64,000 nt of DNA from contig VXNJ01000018.1 in assembly GCA_009840625.1 (NCBI GenBank), forward strand, positions 1 to 64,000. The letters run 5' to 3'. The notes below the pieces were generated by a model. It was not told the origin of the DNA. It searched no databases and worked only from the letters and a program-made list of their open reading frames with translations. Source of the DNA: Chloroflexota bacterium. Lineage in GTDB: Bacteria; Chloroflexota; UBA11872; VXNJ01. The translations under genes and the position numbers were made by a program. Shown here in pieces: positions 52,401-60,446 of the stretch (its first letter is position 1; the number at the start of each line of letters is the position of its first letter).

Positions 52401-55214
52401 GGATCGGGCAAGTCCACGCTGGCGATGGACACCGTGTTCGCCGAGGGTCAGCGCCGTTTCGTCGAATGCCTGTCGGCCTACGCGCGCCAATTCCTGGGAA
52501 GGCCCGACGACGCCCAGGTTGAATCGATAAGCGGCCTGGCGCCGGCGATCGCGATCTCGCAGGAAAACGCCTCGCGCACGCCGCGTTCGCTGGTAGCGAC
52601 TTCGACCGAGATTTACGACTACCTGCGGGTGCTCTACGCCCGCGCCGGACGCCCGTTCTGCCCCAACGGCCACGGCGACATTTCGGGAATGACGTCAACC
52701 CAGGTGGCCGACGATCTGGCCCGGTCTCCGGCCGGGACCCGGCTGGTGCTGGCCGCGCCCGTCGAGCCGGATCCGGGGCAGGACCTGCGCGAGCAGCTGC
52801 GCGGGTTGCTGCGGGAGGGATTCGTGCGGGCGCGGCTGAACGGCGAACTGATTGATCTGGCCGCGCTCCCGGATGAGTTGGCGTCCGCGGAGGACGCCCG
52901 CCTCGAAGTGGTAATCGACAGGCTGGTGGTGCGCCCCGACCGCCGCGACCGGCTCGGCGACTCGGTGGAGCTGACCCTGGCGCGCGGCGCCGGCCGGCTC
53001 GCAGCCCAGCTGGCCACCCCCGACGGGAAGACCGCCGACCGGGCCTACACAACCTCGGCCATCTGCCCGCAGTGCGGGGCTGGAGTGGGCGCCGACCTGA
53101 CCCCGCGCCACTTCTCGTTCAACTCCTACCTGGGCGCCTGCCCGGCCTGCGACGGGCTCGGCACGTTGCTGCAGATCGACCCCGACCTGGCGGTGCCGGA
53201 CCCGAAACTTTCCTACGCCGGCGGGGCGGTGGCCCTGATCGAATCGGATCCCATGGAGCACTGGTGGGGGCGCTGGGCCAAGGCCCTTGCCACGCACTTT
53301 GGAATCGATCTCTACCGCCCCTGGCGCGATCTGACCGAAGAGCACCGCCGGCTGCTGCTCTACGGCGCCGGCGAGGAGTTGATCGAGAGCCGCTGGGTAT
53401 CCAGCAACGAGACCGGTGCAAGCGAGTCGGTCTCAAAGCGCAAATGGGAGGGATTCATTCCGCTATTCGCGCGCTGGCACGAACGCTCGCAGAATCCGGA
53501 CCGACAGCGCAAGCTGGAGCGCTTCATGCGGACCCGGGAATGCAACCGCTGCGGCGGCGACCGCCTGCAGCCGGCCCTGGCGGCGGTGCGGTTCGCCGGG
53601 CTGACCCTGCCGCAGATACTGCGCCTGGACATCGCCGACGCCACCGAACACTTCGCGGCCGTCAGCGCCGACCCGGACTCCTTCGGGCTCAGTCCCAACG
53701 AACGTGAAATCGCCGCCCCGGCTTTGCGCGAGATCGCCAACCGGCTCTCCTTCCTGCTCGAAGTCGGGCTCGGCTACCTGGCCCTCGACCGGCGCACCGC
53801 CACCCTCTCCGGCGGGGAGGCGCAACGGATCCGGCTGGCCACGCAGATCGGGACGCGCCTGGTAGGGGCCATCTATGTGCTGGATGAACCGACGATCGGG
53901 CTGCACGCGCGCGATATCGAGCGTCTGCTGCGGTCGCTCTATCGCCTGCGCGACATCGGCAACACGGTGATAGTGATCGAGCACGACGAGCAGACGATCC
54001 GCGCCGCCGACCACGTGATCGACATCGGGCCCGGAGCCGGCGAACACGGCGGCGAGGTGGTCGCCAGCGGCTTGCCCACCGACGTCATCGACGCCGGCAC
54101 GGCGACCGGGAACGCCCTCGCCGGCCTGCTCGGTCCGACCAAGGTGCGGATGCTGCCGCGCCCCGCGCGCGGGCAGCTGCGCGTGCTGGGCGCGGCGCAC
54201 AACAACCTGCGCGATCTGGATGTGGAGTTCCCGGTCGGCTGCTTCGGCGCGGTCACCGGGGTCTCGGGGTCCGGCAAGAGCTCGCTGGTCAACGGCATCC
54301 TGGCCCGCGCGCTGCGCAGCCGATTGCACCGGGCGAACGCACTGCCCGGGGCCCACACCGGGATCGAGGGAGTCGAGCAATTCGACAAGGCGATCGTTGT
54401 CGACCAGAGCCCGATCGGCCGCAGCGCCCGCTCCACGCCGGCCACCTACGTGGGCGCGTTCGACGCGATCCGGCAGCTTTTCGCGCGCCTCCCCGAGTCG
54501 CGCGCGCTGGGGTTCGCGGCGCGCCGCTTCTCGTTCAACGAGGGCGCCGGGCGCTGTCCGGCTTGCCGCGGCGAGGGCCAGGTGCGGGTCGAGATGCAGT
54601 TCCTGGCCGACGTGGAGATGGAATGCGAGGTCTGCGCCGGGCGGCGGTTCAACCAGCAGACGCTGCGGGTGCTTTACCGCGGCGCGTCGATCGCCGACGT
54701 CCTGGCCATGACCGTGGAGGAAGCGCGCGCCCACTTCGCCAACGTTCCCGGCGCCAAGCGTCCGCTCGACGCGCTGGCCGACGTGGGTCTCTCCTACGTC
54801 CGCCTGGGTCAGTCGGCCCGCACCCTCTCCGGCGGGGAAGCCCAGCGCGTCAAGCTGGCGGCCGAACTGGCCCGGCCCGCCACCGGTCGGACGATCTACA
54901 TATTCGATGAACCAACGGTGGGCCTGCATCCGGCCGACGTCCGCGAACTCCTCACGGTCATCGACCGGCTGGTGGCGGACGGCAACACGGTCGTGGCGAT
55001 CGAGCACGACCTGTCAGTGATCGCGCGCGCCGACTGGGTGATCGACCTGGGGCCCGAAGGCGGGGCCGGCGGCGGCGACCTGGTCGCCGAGGGTCCGCCG
55101 CTCGCGGTGGCCGGCAGCACCGGGTCGCACACCGGGGCCTGGTTGGCAAAATTTATCCAGCAGGTTCGGGACCGCCACCGTTCGGCGCCGGCGACCGCGC
55201 CGCAAGCAAGCTAG
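49467..55214 (+). CDS. uvrA: Double-length UvrA (two fused UvrA units)
   Basis: Damage-recognition ATPase of nucleotide excision repair. From GTG 49467 it encodes 1915 residues: one full UvrA, an Arg-rich linker (around residues 930-947), and a second full UvrA from M948. Each half has both ABC sites. Walker A is GVSGSGKSS or GVSGSGKST four times and the signature is LSGGEAQRIRL, RIKL, RIRL, RVKL. Walker B is LDEPSIGLH, LDEPTTGLH, LDEPTIGLH and FDEPTVGLH. Each half also has the CxxC zinc modules (for example CPSC...CPAC, CEAC...CEVC). GTG 49467 cuts off the first beta strand: the frame upstream encodes IQSISVRGASEHNLKAVDLD, the normal UvrA N-terminus. It has no ATG, GTG or TTG before the stop at 49365. 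ATT 49419 aligns with the usual Met; CTG 49413 is nine bases after AGGAG. Confidence 0.95.
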   Translation: MDLDVPHESLTVFTGVSGSGKSSLAFDTIFKEGQRRYVESLSSYARQFLGQLERPQVEHIEGLAPAAAIDQKSAGRNPRSTVGTITEISDFLRLLYARVGELYCHACGSEIEALGAQQIAERVADLPDKTRALLLAPVVRHRRGEHRELMERLRARGFVRARIDGETMRLDPTPHLSRTHWHDIDVIVDRITIGTVGLDRITGAVETALELADGLLLVDWGDEQAMYSSGHGCPSCGAGVEPPEPALFSFNSRRGSCPACHGLGTTFDFDPQKLIAHPERSIADGALALTNRSGWTLYLRMDMLGWESLGEAFGFSVDTPWNQLSQQVRDLILSGAGRRKYTERINRATSDGRWRRVAVRERTWRGILPILRNRCRRGNDIASWALPYMSDQTCRACAGARLRPEALAVRLGGRNIAQTLALTVAEAREQLSGLAFDPRQNQIAAPIMREIGTRLEFLVKVGLGYLNLDRRAPSLSGGEAQRIRLAAQIGSRLEGVLYVLDEPSIGLHQKDNLGLLQTLGALRERGNTVVVVEHDEATIRAADHVVDFGPGAGDDGGQIVASGPPAAVLSEPGSLTGAFLRGDEQIPTPRRRRAGSGTSLRVLGAAANNLRELDVEFPLATLIAVTGVSGSGKSSLVDDVLRRALAQQLHGALAAPGPHRGLEGVEAIDKVIEIDQGPIGRNPRSNPATYTGVFTHIRRLFSQLPEARARGFAPGRFSFNVSGGRCEACKGRGSRQVEMQFMGDVEVVCEVCEGRRFNRETLKVRYKGQSIADVLAMRIDDALEFFTNLPAVARILQTLVDVGLGYLQLGQPATTLSGGEAQRIKLSSELARPATGRTFYILDEPTTGLHFADVRNLLAVLDRLVDSGNTVLVVEHNPDVIKCADWVIDLGPEGGAGGGRLMFAGSPEDCAAKAKSHTGKLLAGILGADRDRPDGRRRRRPRRGPERMLSIAGARKHNLRSIDVDIPKDRLTVITGVSGSGKSTLAMDTVFAEGQRRFVECLSAYARQFLGRPDDAQVESISGLAPAIAISQENASRTPRSLVATSTEIYDYLRVLYARAGRPFCPNGHGDISGMTSTQVADDLARSPAGTRLVLAAPVEPDPGQDLREQLRGLLREGFVRARLNGELIDLAALPDELASAEDARLEVVIDRLVVRPDRRDRLGDSVELTLARGAGRLAAQLATPDGKTADRAYTTSAICPQCGAGVGADLTPRHFSFNSYLGACPACDGLGTLLQIDPDLAVPDPKLSYAGGAVALIESDPMEHWWGRWAKALATHFGIDLYRPWRDLTEEHRRLLLYGAGEELIESRWVSSNETGASESVSKRKWEGFIPLFARWHERSQNPDRQRKLERFMRTRECNRCGGDRLQPALAAVRFAGLTLPQILRLDIADATEHFAAVSADPDSFGLSPNEREIAAPALREIANRLSFLLEVGLGYLALDRRTATLSGGEAQRIRLATQIGTRLVGAIYVLDEPTIGLHARDIERLLRSLYRLRDIGNTVIVIEHDEQTIRAADHVIDIGPGAGEHGGEVVASGLPTDVIDAGTATGNALAGLLGPTKVRMLPRPARGQLRVLGAAHNNLRDLDVEFPVGCFGAVTGVSGSGKSSLVNGILARALRSRLHRANALPGAHTGIEGVEQFDKAIVVDQSPIGRSARSTPATYVGAFDAIRQLFARLPESRALGFAARRFSFNEGAGRCPACRGEGQVRVEMQFLADVEMECEVCAGRRFNQQTLRVLYRGASIADVLAMTVEEARAHFANVPGAKRPLDALADVGLSYVRLGQSARTLSGGEAQRVKLAAELARPATGRTIYIFDEPTVGLHPADVRELLTVIDRLVADGNTVVAIEHDLSVIARADWVIDLGPEGGAGGGDLVAEGPPLAVAGSTGSHTGAWLAKFIQQVRDRHRSAPATAPQAS

Positions 55215-55246
55215 TTTCCTCACAAGACCGCTCCCGACCCCGAACA

Positions 55247-56005
55247 ATGTCAAACCGCACCCCTCTCATGGCCGGCAACTGGAAGATGCACCACGGTCCG
55301 GCCGCGGCCGCCCGGCTGGCTGACGAGATCGGTGCGGCAGCGAGCTCACATAAGGGGGTCGACGTGGCCCTGTTCGTCCCCTTCGTCTCGTTGTCCGCCG
55401 CAGTCTCGGCTGCGGGCAGGAGGCTCCAGGTCGGCGCCCAGAACGCCCACGAACGCCAGAGCGGAGCGTTCACCGGCGAAGTCTCGTGCGCCATGCTCGC
55501 CGAAGTTTGTCCCCTGGTCCTGCTCGGCCATTCCGAGCGGCGCCATCTCTACGGCGAATCGTCGACCCTGATCGGGAGCAAGGTAGCGACCGCGCTCGAG
55601 TCGGACCTGGAGGTCGTGCTCTGCGTGGGCGAGATCCTTGACGAGCGGGAATCGGGCGCGACCCTGGAGGTGGTTTCCGCCCAGCTGGCGGCCGGCCTCG
55701 AATCGGTCGGCGGGGAACAGGTCTCGAGAGTCACGATCGCCTACGAGCCGGTCTGGGCGATCGGGACCGGGCGCAATGCCACCCCGCGGCAGGCCGGCGA
55801 CGCGTGCCGCGCGGTTCGGGATTGGCTCCGCGACCGCTACGGGGACGCGGCCGACGTTCTACGGATTCTTTACGGAGGCAGCGTCAATCCCGGCAACTGG
55901 GCGGAAATCGCCGCCGAACCGGATGTTGACGGAGCGCTGGTCGGCGGCGCTTCGCTGGAAGCGGAGAGTTTCAATCGGCTGATCGCGATATCCGCGGCGG
56001 CTTGA
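55247..56005 (+). CDS. tpiA: Triosephosphate isomerase
   Basis: Interconverts dihydroxyacetone phosphate and glyceraldehyde-3-phosphate in glycolysis. Catalytic residues are N11 and K13 (AGNWKM), H95 (GHSERR) and E167 (AYEPVWAIGTG); the phosphate loop is ILYGGSVNPGN. The 252-residue length is normal. The ATG is 33 bases after the uvrA stop and may be cotranscribed with it. It faces dxs across a 128-bp gap with no gene. Confidence 0.96.
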   Translation: MSNRTPLMAGNWKMHHGPAAAARLADEIGAAASSHKGVDVALFVPFVSLSAAVSAAGRRLQVGAQNAHERQSGAFTGEVSCAMLAEVCPLVLLGHSERRHLYGESSTLIGSKVATALESDLEVVLCVGEILDERESGATLEVVSAQLAAGLESVGGEQVSRVTIAYEPVWAIGTGRNATPRQAGDACRAVRDWLRDRYGDAADVLRILYGGSVNPGNWAEIAAEPDVDGALVGGASLEAESFNRLIAISAAA

Positions 56006-56133
56006 CTCCCTCGGCGGGCCAAACGGCCGGGATGCGGAATCTACTGCGGCCAGGGTCCCTGGTCAGCTAAACCGGCCGCAAGATCTCGCCGACCGGCAAC
56101 TTGACGTTCGGGTAGCCGCGCTTCCGGTTTCGA

Positions 56134-57939
56134 TCAGTGGACCAGCTCGGGAAACAGTGCGCCGGACACCTGGTCGGCGATGCCTTCGGCATCGACCTGC
56201 AGCCGGCGCCGCTGGTCGGCCGCCGCCCCATGCTCGATGAACGAGTCGGGCATGCCGATGCGGTGGACGAGCGTTGCGCTAAGACCCGCCTCAGCCAGGG
56301 CCTCCACGACCGCCGAACCGAAACCGCCGGCGAGCACGTTCTCCTCCACGGTGACGATCCGCCCGGTCGCGCGCGCCGCGTCGAGGATCAAATCAAGGTC
56401 GAGCGGCTTAACGAAGATCGGATTCGCAACCCCGCACGAGATTCCCCGCTCGTGGAGAATTTCGGCGGCCTCGCTGGCGGCCGAGAGCGATTTGCCCAGG
56501 CCGAAGATCACGACGTCGCGCCCTTCCCTGATGAGCTCTCCCTTGCCTATCGGTAGCTCTTTCGGATCCGCGTCCATCGGCACCCCAACCGCCTCGCCCC
56601 GGGCGATCCGAATGGCGAACGGACCGGCGTGCTTGTAGGCCGTGTAAACCAGGTGCTGTAACTCGTTCTCGTCCTTGGGCGCGGCCAGGACGATGTTGGG
56701 TAGACAGCGAATGTACGAGATGTCGAACGCGCCGTGGTGGGTCTTGCCGTCTTCGCCAACGATTCCGGCCCGGTCCGCAATCAGGGTCACCGGCAGGTTC
56801 TGCAGGCAGACGTCGTGGACTATCTGGTCGAACGAGCGCTGCAGGAAGGTCGAGTAAATCGATACGAACGGCACGATCCCGGCCGAGGCCATCCCCGCCG
56901 CCATGCTGACCGCGTGCTGTTCGGCAATCCCGACGTCGAAGACCCGGTCGGGGAATTCCCGCCGGACACCGACCAGCCCGGTGCCCTCGAGCATGGCCGC
57001 GCTAATCGCCGCCACCGACGTGTCTTCGCGCATGATGCGGGTAATAGTTTCGGCGAACACCGCCGAATAGGTCGGCGCGCCTGATCCGCCGTCCAGCGGC
57101 GAGCTGGGCTGGTGAAACCTTACCGGGTCGTCCTCGGCGGGTTCGTAGCCGTGGCCCTTGTGAGTCACTACGTGGACGATGACCGGTCGGTCCGGGACCC
57201 TGGCCTGACGCAGGGTTTGTTCAAGCTGGCCGAAATCGTGCCCGTCGATCGGGCCTAGGTACTCGAAGCCCATCTCCGTCCAGAACATCGTCGGGACTAT
57301 GAATCCGGCCAGGGCGGTGTTGAACCGCTTCACCAGGCTGTAGATCAGGTCGCCGGTTGGAACTCGCCTGGAAATGGCCTTCATCCGGTCCAGGATCCCC
57401 TGGTATTCGGGGTGAGTGATCAGGCGCTTGCGCCAGTTTGTCAGGAACCCGATGTTCTCGGAGATCGACATTCCGTTGTCGTTGAGAATGACGATGAACC
57501 GTTCGGGGTTCAGGTGCACGATGTTGTTCAGCGCTTCGAAGCTCGATCCCGAGGTCATCGCGCCGTCGCCGACCACGGCAATCGTCCAGGAATGCTCGTT
57601 TCGGTTGGCGGCTCCCTCGGCGATGCCGAGAGCGATCGAAAGTCCGGTCCCGGCATGCCCGGCGGCCATGGTGTCGTGCGGACTCTCGCGCGGTTCGCCG
57701 AATCCCGAAAGGCCACCCTCCAACCGGATGTCCTGGAATTCGTCGCGCCTGCCCGTCACCAGCTTGTGGGCGTACATCTGGTTGGTTGTGTCCCAGACCA
57801 GCCGGTCGGTCGGGCTGTCGAATACGCGGTGCAGCGCCAGCGTCAGCTCGACCACCCCCAGGTTGGAAGCCAGGTGTCCGCCGCGCTCGGTAATGACCGA
57901 GATGATGGTGTCCCGGACCTCCTGGGCGACCTGAACCAT
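56134..57939 (-). CDS. dxs: 1-deoxy-D-xylulose-5-phosphate synthase
   Basis: Thiamine-diphosphate enzyme that starts the MEP isoprenoid pathway from pyruvate and glyceraldehyde-3-phosphate. The TPP motif begins GDGAMTSGSSFEALN; GEDGKTHHGAFD and the catalytic Glu in GIAEQHAVSMAAGMA follow. From ATG 57939 the protein has 601 residues but lacks the family's first 20 or so. The same frame upstream encodes DRQYLDRIEEPGDLKRLSQ, which matches the usual start. No ATG, GTG or TTG precedes it back into ispH; ATA 58005 is the best-placed codon. It follows ispH in one operon. Confidence 0.95.
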   Translation of the reverse strand: MVQVAQEVRDTIISVITERGGHLASNLGVVELTLALHRVFDSPTDRLVWDTTNQMYAHKLVTGRRDEFQDIRLEGGLSGFGEPRESPHDTMAAGHAGTGLSIALGIAEGAANRNEHSWTIAVVGDGAMTSGSSFEALNNIVHLNPERFIVILNDNGMSISENIGFLTNWRKRLITHPEYQGILDRMKAISRRVPTGDLIYSLVKRFNTALAGFIVPTMFWTEMGFEYLGPIDGHDFGQLEQTLRQARVPDRPVIVHVVTHKGHGYEPAEDDPVRFHQPSSPLDGGSGAPTYSAVFAETITRIMREDTSVAAISAAMLEGTGLVGVRREFPDRVFDVGIAEQHAVSMAAGMASAGIVPFVSIYSTFLQRSFDQIVHDVCLQNLPVTLIADRAGIVGEDGKTHHGAFDISYIRCLPNIVLAAPKDENELQHLVYTAYKHAGPFAIRIARGEAVGVPMDADPKELPIGKGELIREGRDVVIFGLGKSLSAASEAAEILHERGISCGVANPIFVKPLDLDLILDAARATGRIVTVEENVLAGGFGSAVVEALAEAGLSATLVHRIGMPDSFIEHGAAADQRRRLQVDAEGIADQVSGALFPELVH

Positions 57940-58054
57940 TTCTTCCTGGCTCAGGCGCTTGAGGTCGCCGGGCTCCTCGATCCGGTCCAGATATTGACGG
58001 TCTATCGGTCCTGTCCCTTCACTGGAATCTTCGGAATCCGAAGAAACATTGCGA

Positions 58055-58957
58055 TCAAGTCCGGAGCTCGTGCGGAAGCAGGAAGTTGACGTCCTCCTCG
58101 ACTCCGTCGAGCGAGGTGACCTCTTCCGGCGCCAGCGCGCTTATGACGTTGAGGATCAGCTCTTCCGGGGTCGAGGCGCCCGATGTAATTCCCACGCTCT
58201 CAACACCTTCAATCCACTCGGGGTCCAGCTCCTCGGGTCCGTTGATCAGATGGGCTGGAACGCCGTGGGCTTCGGCCACTTCACGAAGCCGGTTGCAATT
58301 CGAACTGTTGTGGGCGCCGACTACCAGAACCATGTCCACTTGCTTGGCCAGTTCGCTGACTGCGAATTGGCGGTTGGTGGTGGCATAACAGAGGTCGTTG
58401 CGGACCACGACATCGGCGAAGGATTCCTGGATCTTGGACACCGCTTGTTGGGTATCACTCACCGAGAGGGTCGTCTGGGTAATCACCGCCACCGGCTCGT
58501 CCCGCCCCCAGCCGGGCATGTTGTCTTCTTCGCGGTCGTCAACCAGATGCATTTCGGCCTGACCCATCGTGCCCTTGACCTCCTGGTGGCCGCGGTGGCC
58601 AATCAGGACGAGATTGCGGCCGTTCTTGGCGAACCGCTTGGCCTCGTTGTGCACCTTGGTGACCAGCGGGCAGGTGGCGTCAATTACTTTCAGGCCCCGC
58701 TTTTCGGCTTCCAGGTAGTCTTCCGGCGGCGAACCGTGGGCGGAGAAAACGACCGTGGCACCCTCGGGTATTTCCGCGACGCATTCGACAGTGCGGGCGC
58801 CTTTGTCCTCTAGCGACCGGACCACGAACGGGTTGTGCACGATCTGGTGTTTTACATAAACGGGGTGAGGGTACTTGCGGAGCGCCAGTTCCACAATCTC
58901 GATGGCTCGAACCACCCCGGCACAGAAACCCCTCGGGACACTCAGAAGTACTTTCAC
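58055..58957 (-). CDS. ispH: 4-hydroxy-3-methylbut-2-enyl diphosphate reductase
   Basis: Last step of the MEP pathway, giving IPP and DMAPP. The three cluster cysteines are C12 (GFCAGV), C96 (ATCPLV) and C190 (DLCYATTNRQ); TTNRQ is the family signature, with SAHGSPP and THKVH-like neighbours present. The 300-residue length is standard. It is followed by dxs on the same strand. Confidence 0.95.
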   Translation of the reverse strand: MKVLLSVPRGFCAGVVRAIEIVELALRKYPHPVYVKHQIVHNPFVVRSLEDKGARTVECVAEIPEGATVVFSAHGSPPEDYLEAEKRGLKVIDATCPLVTKVHNEAKRFAKNGRNLVLIGHRGHQEVKGTMGQAEMHLVDDREEDNMPGWGRDEPVAVITQTTLSVSDTQQAVSKIQESFADVVVRNDLCYATTNRQFAVSELAKQVDMVLVVGAHNSSNCNRLREVAEAHGVPAHLINGPEELDPEWIEGVESVGITSGASTPEELILNVISALAPEEVTSLDGVEEDVNFLLPHELRT

Positions 58958-59304
58958 CTTCTCCCGCCCTCGCTAGGGTCGCACACGGCGCCCCTCAAAC
59001 AACGAATCTAAACGACTCGCGCTTTATACATTCTCCACCCGCGATGCTGGCGTTGCCGCCGCCGGCCGATCGGCATCGCGTTAGCTCGCCAGACGGTTGT
59101 CCGAGCCCGGTTCGGCAACCGGACGCAGCGGCCGACAGCATCAACCGGCTCAACTCGGTGAACTGGCACCTGGGAGTGATCATCCTACCCGGCAATTGGA
59201 AACCCAGGGGAGGCCTGCCTTACGGCCGGCTACCCACGATCACGCTCTCCCTTGAACGAATCCGGCGCGAGCCGTTCCCGGGTAGCCGGCCCACATGCTG
59301 CCGG
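58958..59304. other. Intergenic region with a thrice-repeated motif
   Basis: About 347 bp without a gene. The motif GCCGGCTACC occurs at 59225-59234, in inverse at 59281-59290, and again at 59300-59309 (overlapping the next gene's 3' end). On the ispH side, TATAAA- and TAGATT-like sequences around 59005-59030 (minus strand) could be its promoter, but spacing is not ideal. Confidence 0.45.
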
Positions 59305-59309
59305 CTACC
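59281..59309. repeat. Perfect 10-bp hairpin at the 3' end of the membrane protein gene
   Basis: GGTAGCCGGC and GCCGGCTACC pair exactly around a 9-base loop; the stem overlaps the last codons and stop of the gene on the minus strand. A third copy of the arm (59225-59235) could form an alternative pairing with 59280-59290. No T-run follows, so its use as a terminator is uncertain. Confidence 0.5.
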
Positions 59310-60009
59310 ATCGGGCCCTTTCGCGCGGGCTGGAGCCGGAAGCCATCAACAGGATCACGAGCGTCAGTACCGTCAAACCCCCGACTTCCCAGGCCGGATC
59401 GAATTCATCCGCCAGAAACTGGGCAAGAAACAGGAATACGCCGGCCTGCAGGCCACGGTAGACATATGACCCGCTCAGGCGGGCCAGCGAAAGCAGCATC
59501 CCGGCGCCGATGTGCAGGCCGACCAGCAACGCCCCGGCCAGGGCCGGCAAAAGCAGGTCGCCGCCCAGGCCCTCGGCGAACGCGTCCGGCAGCCGGAGCT
59601 GCAAAACGTAGGCGCCGATGCCGATCCCCAGGCCCTGGCCGGCGGCCAGGGTAGGCGCCGGCTGGGTGCGGACCTGGCCCAGGATGTAGACGGTCGCGAG
59701 CGCGGCGAGCGCCAGGACCTGTCCGATCAGGATCGCGATCAGGCGCTGCGGGTGCGGATCCAAATCCGACCCCAGTCCCAGGCCGATCAGAAGGTCGGTC
59801 ACCGCGTCGGCCACGTTGGGTTCTATCCAGACCGAATACAGCCAGGCGACCACCACGCCCGCGCCGATCGCGAGCCAGAACCCCCACTTGTCCAGGCGGG
59901 GCGGTCTAAATATGCGGGTCCAAAGCAGGGCCGCGGCAACCGCCAGGACGGCTGGGCCCCAGTGCAGGCCCGCCAACAATTCGGATCCCCATTCGGAAAT
60001 TTCGGTCAC
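59305..60009 (-). CDS. Integral membrane protein, unknown
   Basis: A 234-residue protein with about six hydrophobic helices, for example VLAVAAALLWTRIF, GFWLAIGAGVVVAWLY, LIAILIGQVLALAALATVYIL and LTVLTLVILLMASG. Loops are short and weakly charged. A DPHPQRL segment lies before helix three. I recognise no transporter or enzyme motif. It stands alone on its strand, with 78 bp to the divergent tRNA gene. Confidence 0.6.
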   Translation of the reverse strand: MTEISEWGSELLAGLHWGPAVLAVAAALLWTRIFRPPRLDKWGFWLAIGAGVVVAWLYSVWIEPNVADAVTDLLIGLGLGSDLDPHPQRLIAILIGQVLALAALATVYILGQVRTQPAPTLAAGQGLGIGIGAYVLQLRLPDAFAEGLGGDLLLPALAGALLVGLHIGAGMLLSLARLSGSYVYRGLQAGVFLFLAQFLADEFDPAWEVGGLTVLTLVILLMASGSSPRERARW

Positions 60010-60087
60010 CGCGAATCGGGCCTAACCGGCCGGTTTTTTCTTTTCTCTAACTGCTAGACTCCCCTGCCGTTGTCTACGGCACCCTCC

Positions 60088-60172
60088 GGGTCGGTGGGTG
60101 AGCGGCTAATACCACCAGACTGTAAATCTGGCGCCTTAGATGGCTACGCAGGTTCGAATCCTGCCCGGCCCA
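60088..60172 (+). tRNA. tRNA-Tyr (GTA)
   Basis: An 85-base tRNA with a long variable arm, as in bacterial tRNA-Tyr. The acceptor stem is GGGTCGG with CCGGCCC (one T-G pair). The anticodon stem CCAGA/TCTGG holds the loop CTGTAAA, giving anticodon GTA. The T-arm is GCAGG TTCGAAT CCTGC. The discriminator base is A and CCA is not encoded, so it depends on the cca gene product. Confidence 0.97.
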
Positions 60173-60446
60173 CCCAGAATCACGCGGCATCCGAACCGCC
60201 GCGCCGAAGGTCGATTCGGCGCCAGTTCAGCCAATTGCCGACCGACCCAGCCGCTCCGGGTCCGCTGCCATTGCCGTGCACAATCGATGCTACGCTCCCT
60301 GCCCGGTCGGACCGGCGCCCGCGATTCCTGGTCAAAGCCGGTGATCGCAACCGGCCGGGTTTCCGTTCGGCTTGATTCGGACCTTCGTTCCCGATCCGCC
60401 GGCCGCCGGCCCAAATTACGGGGTTCCGGTCTTGCGATTCTGCGGT

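Noticed and set aside
49308-52673. A very long open frame antisense to uvrA
   Set aside because: It runs exactly opposite to conserved UvrA codons, has no recognisable domain, and arises because GC-rich codon use keeps the complementary frame free of stops. Similar antisense frames opposite the radical SAM, VWA, glcE and coxI genes were rejected for the same reason.
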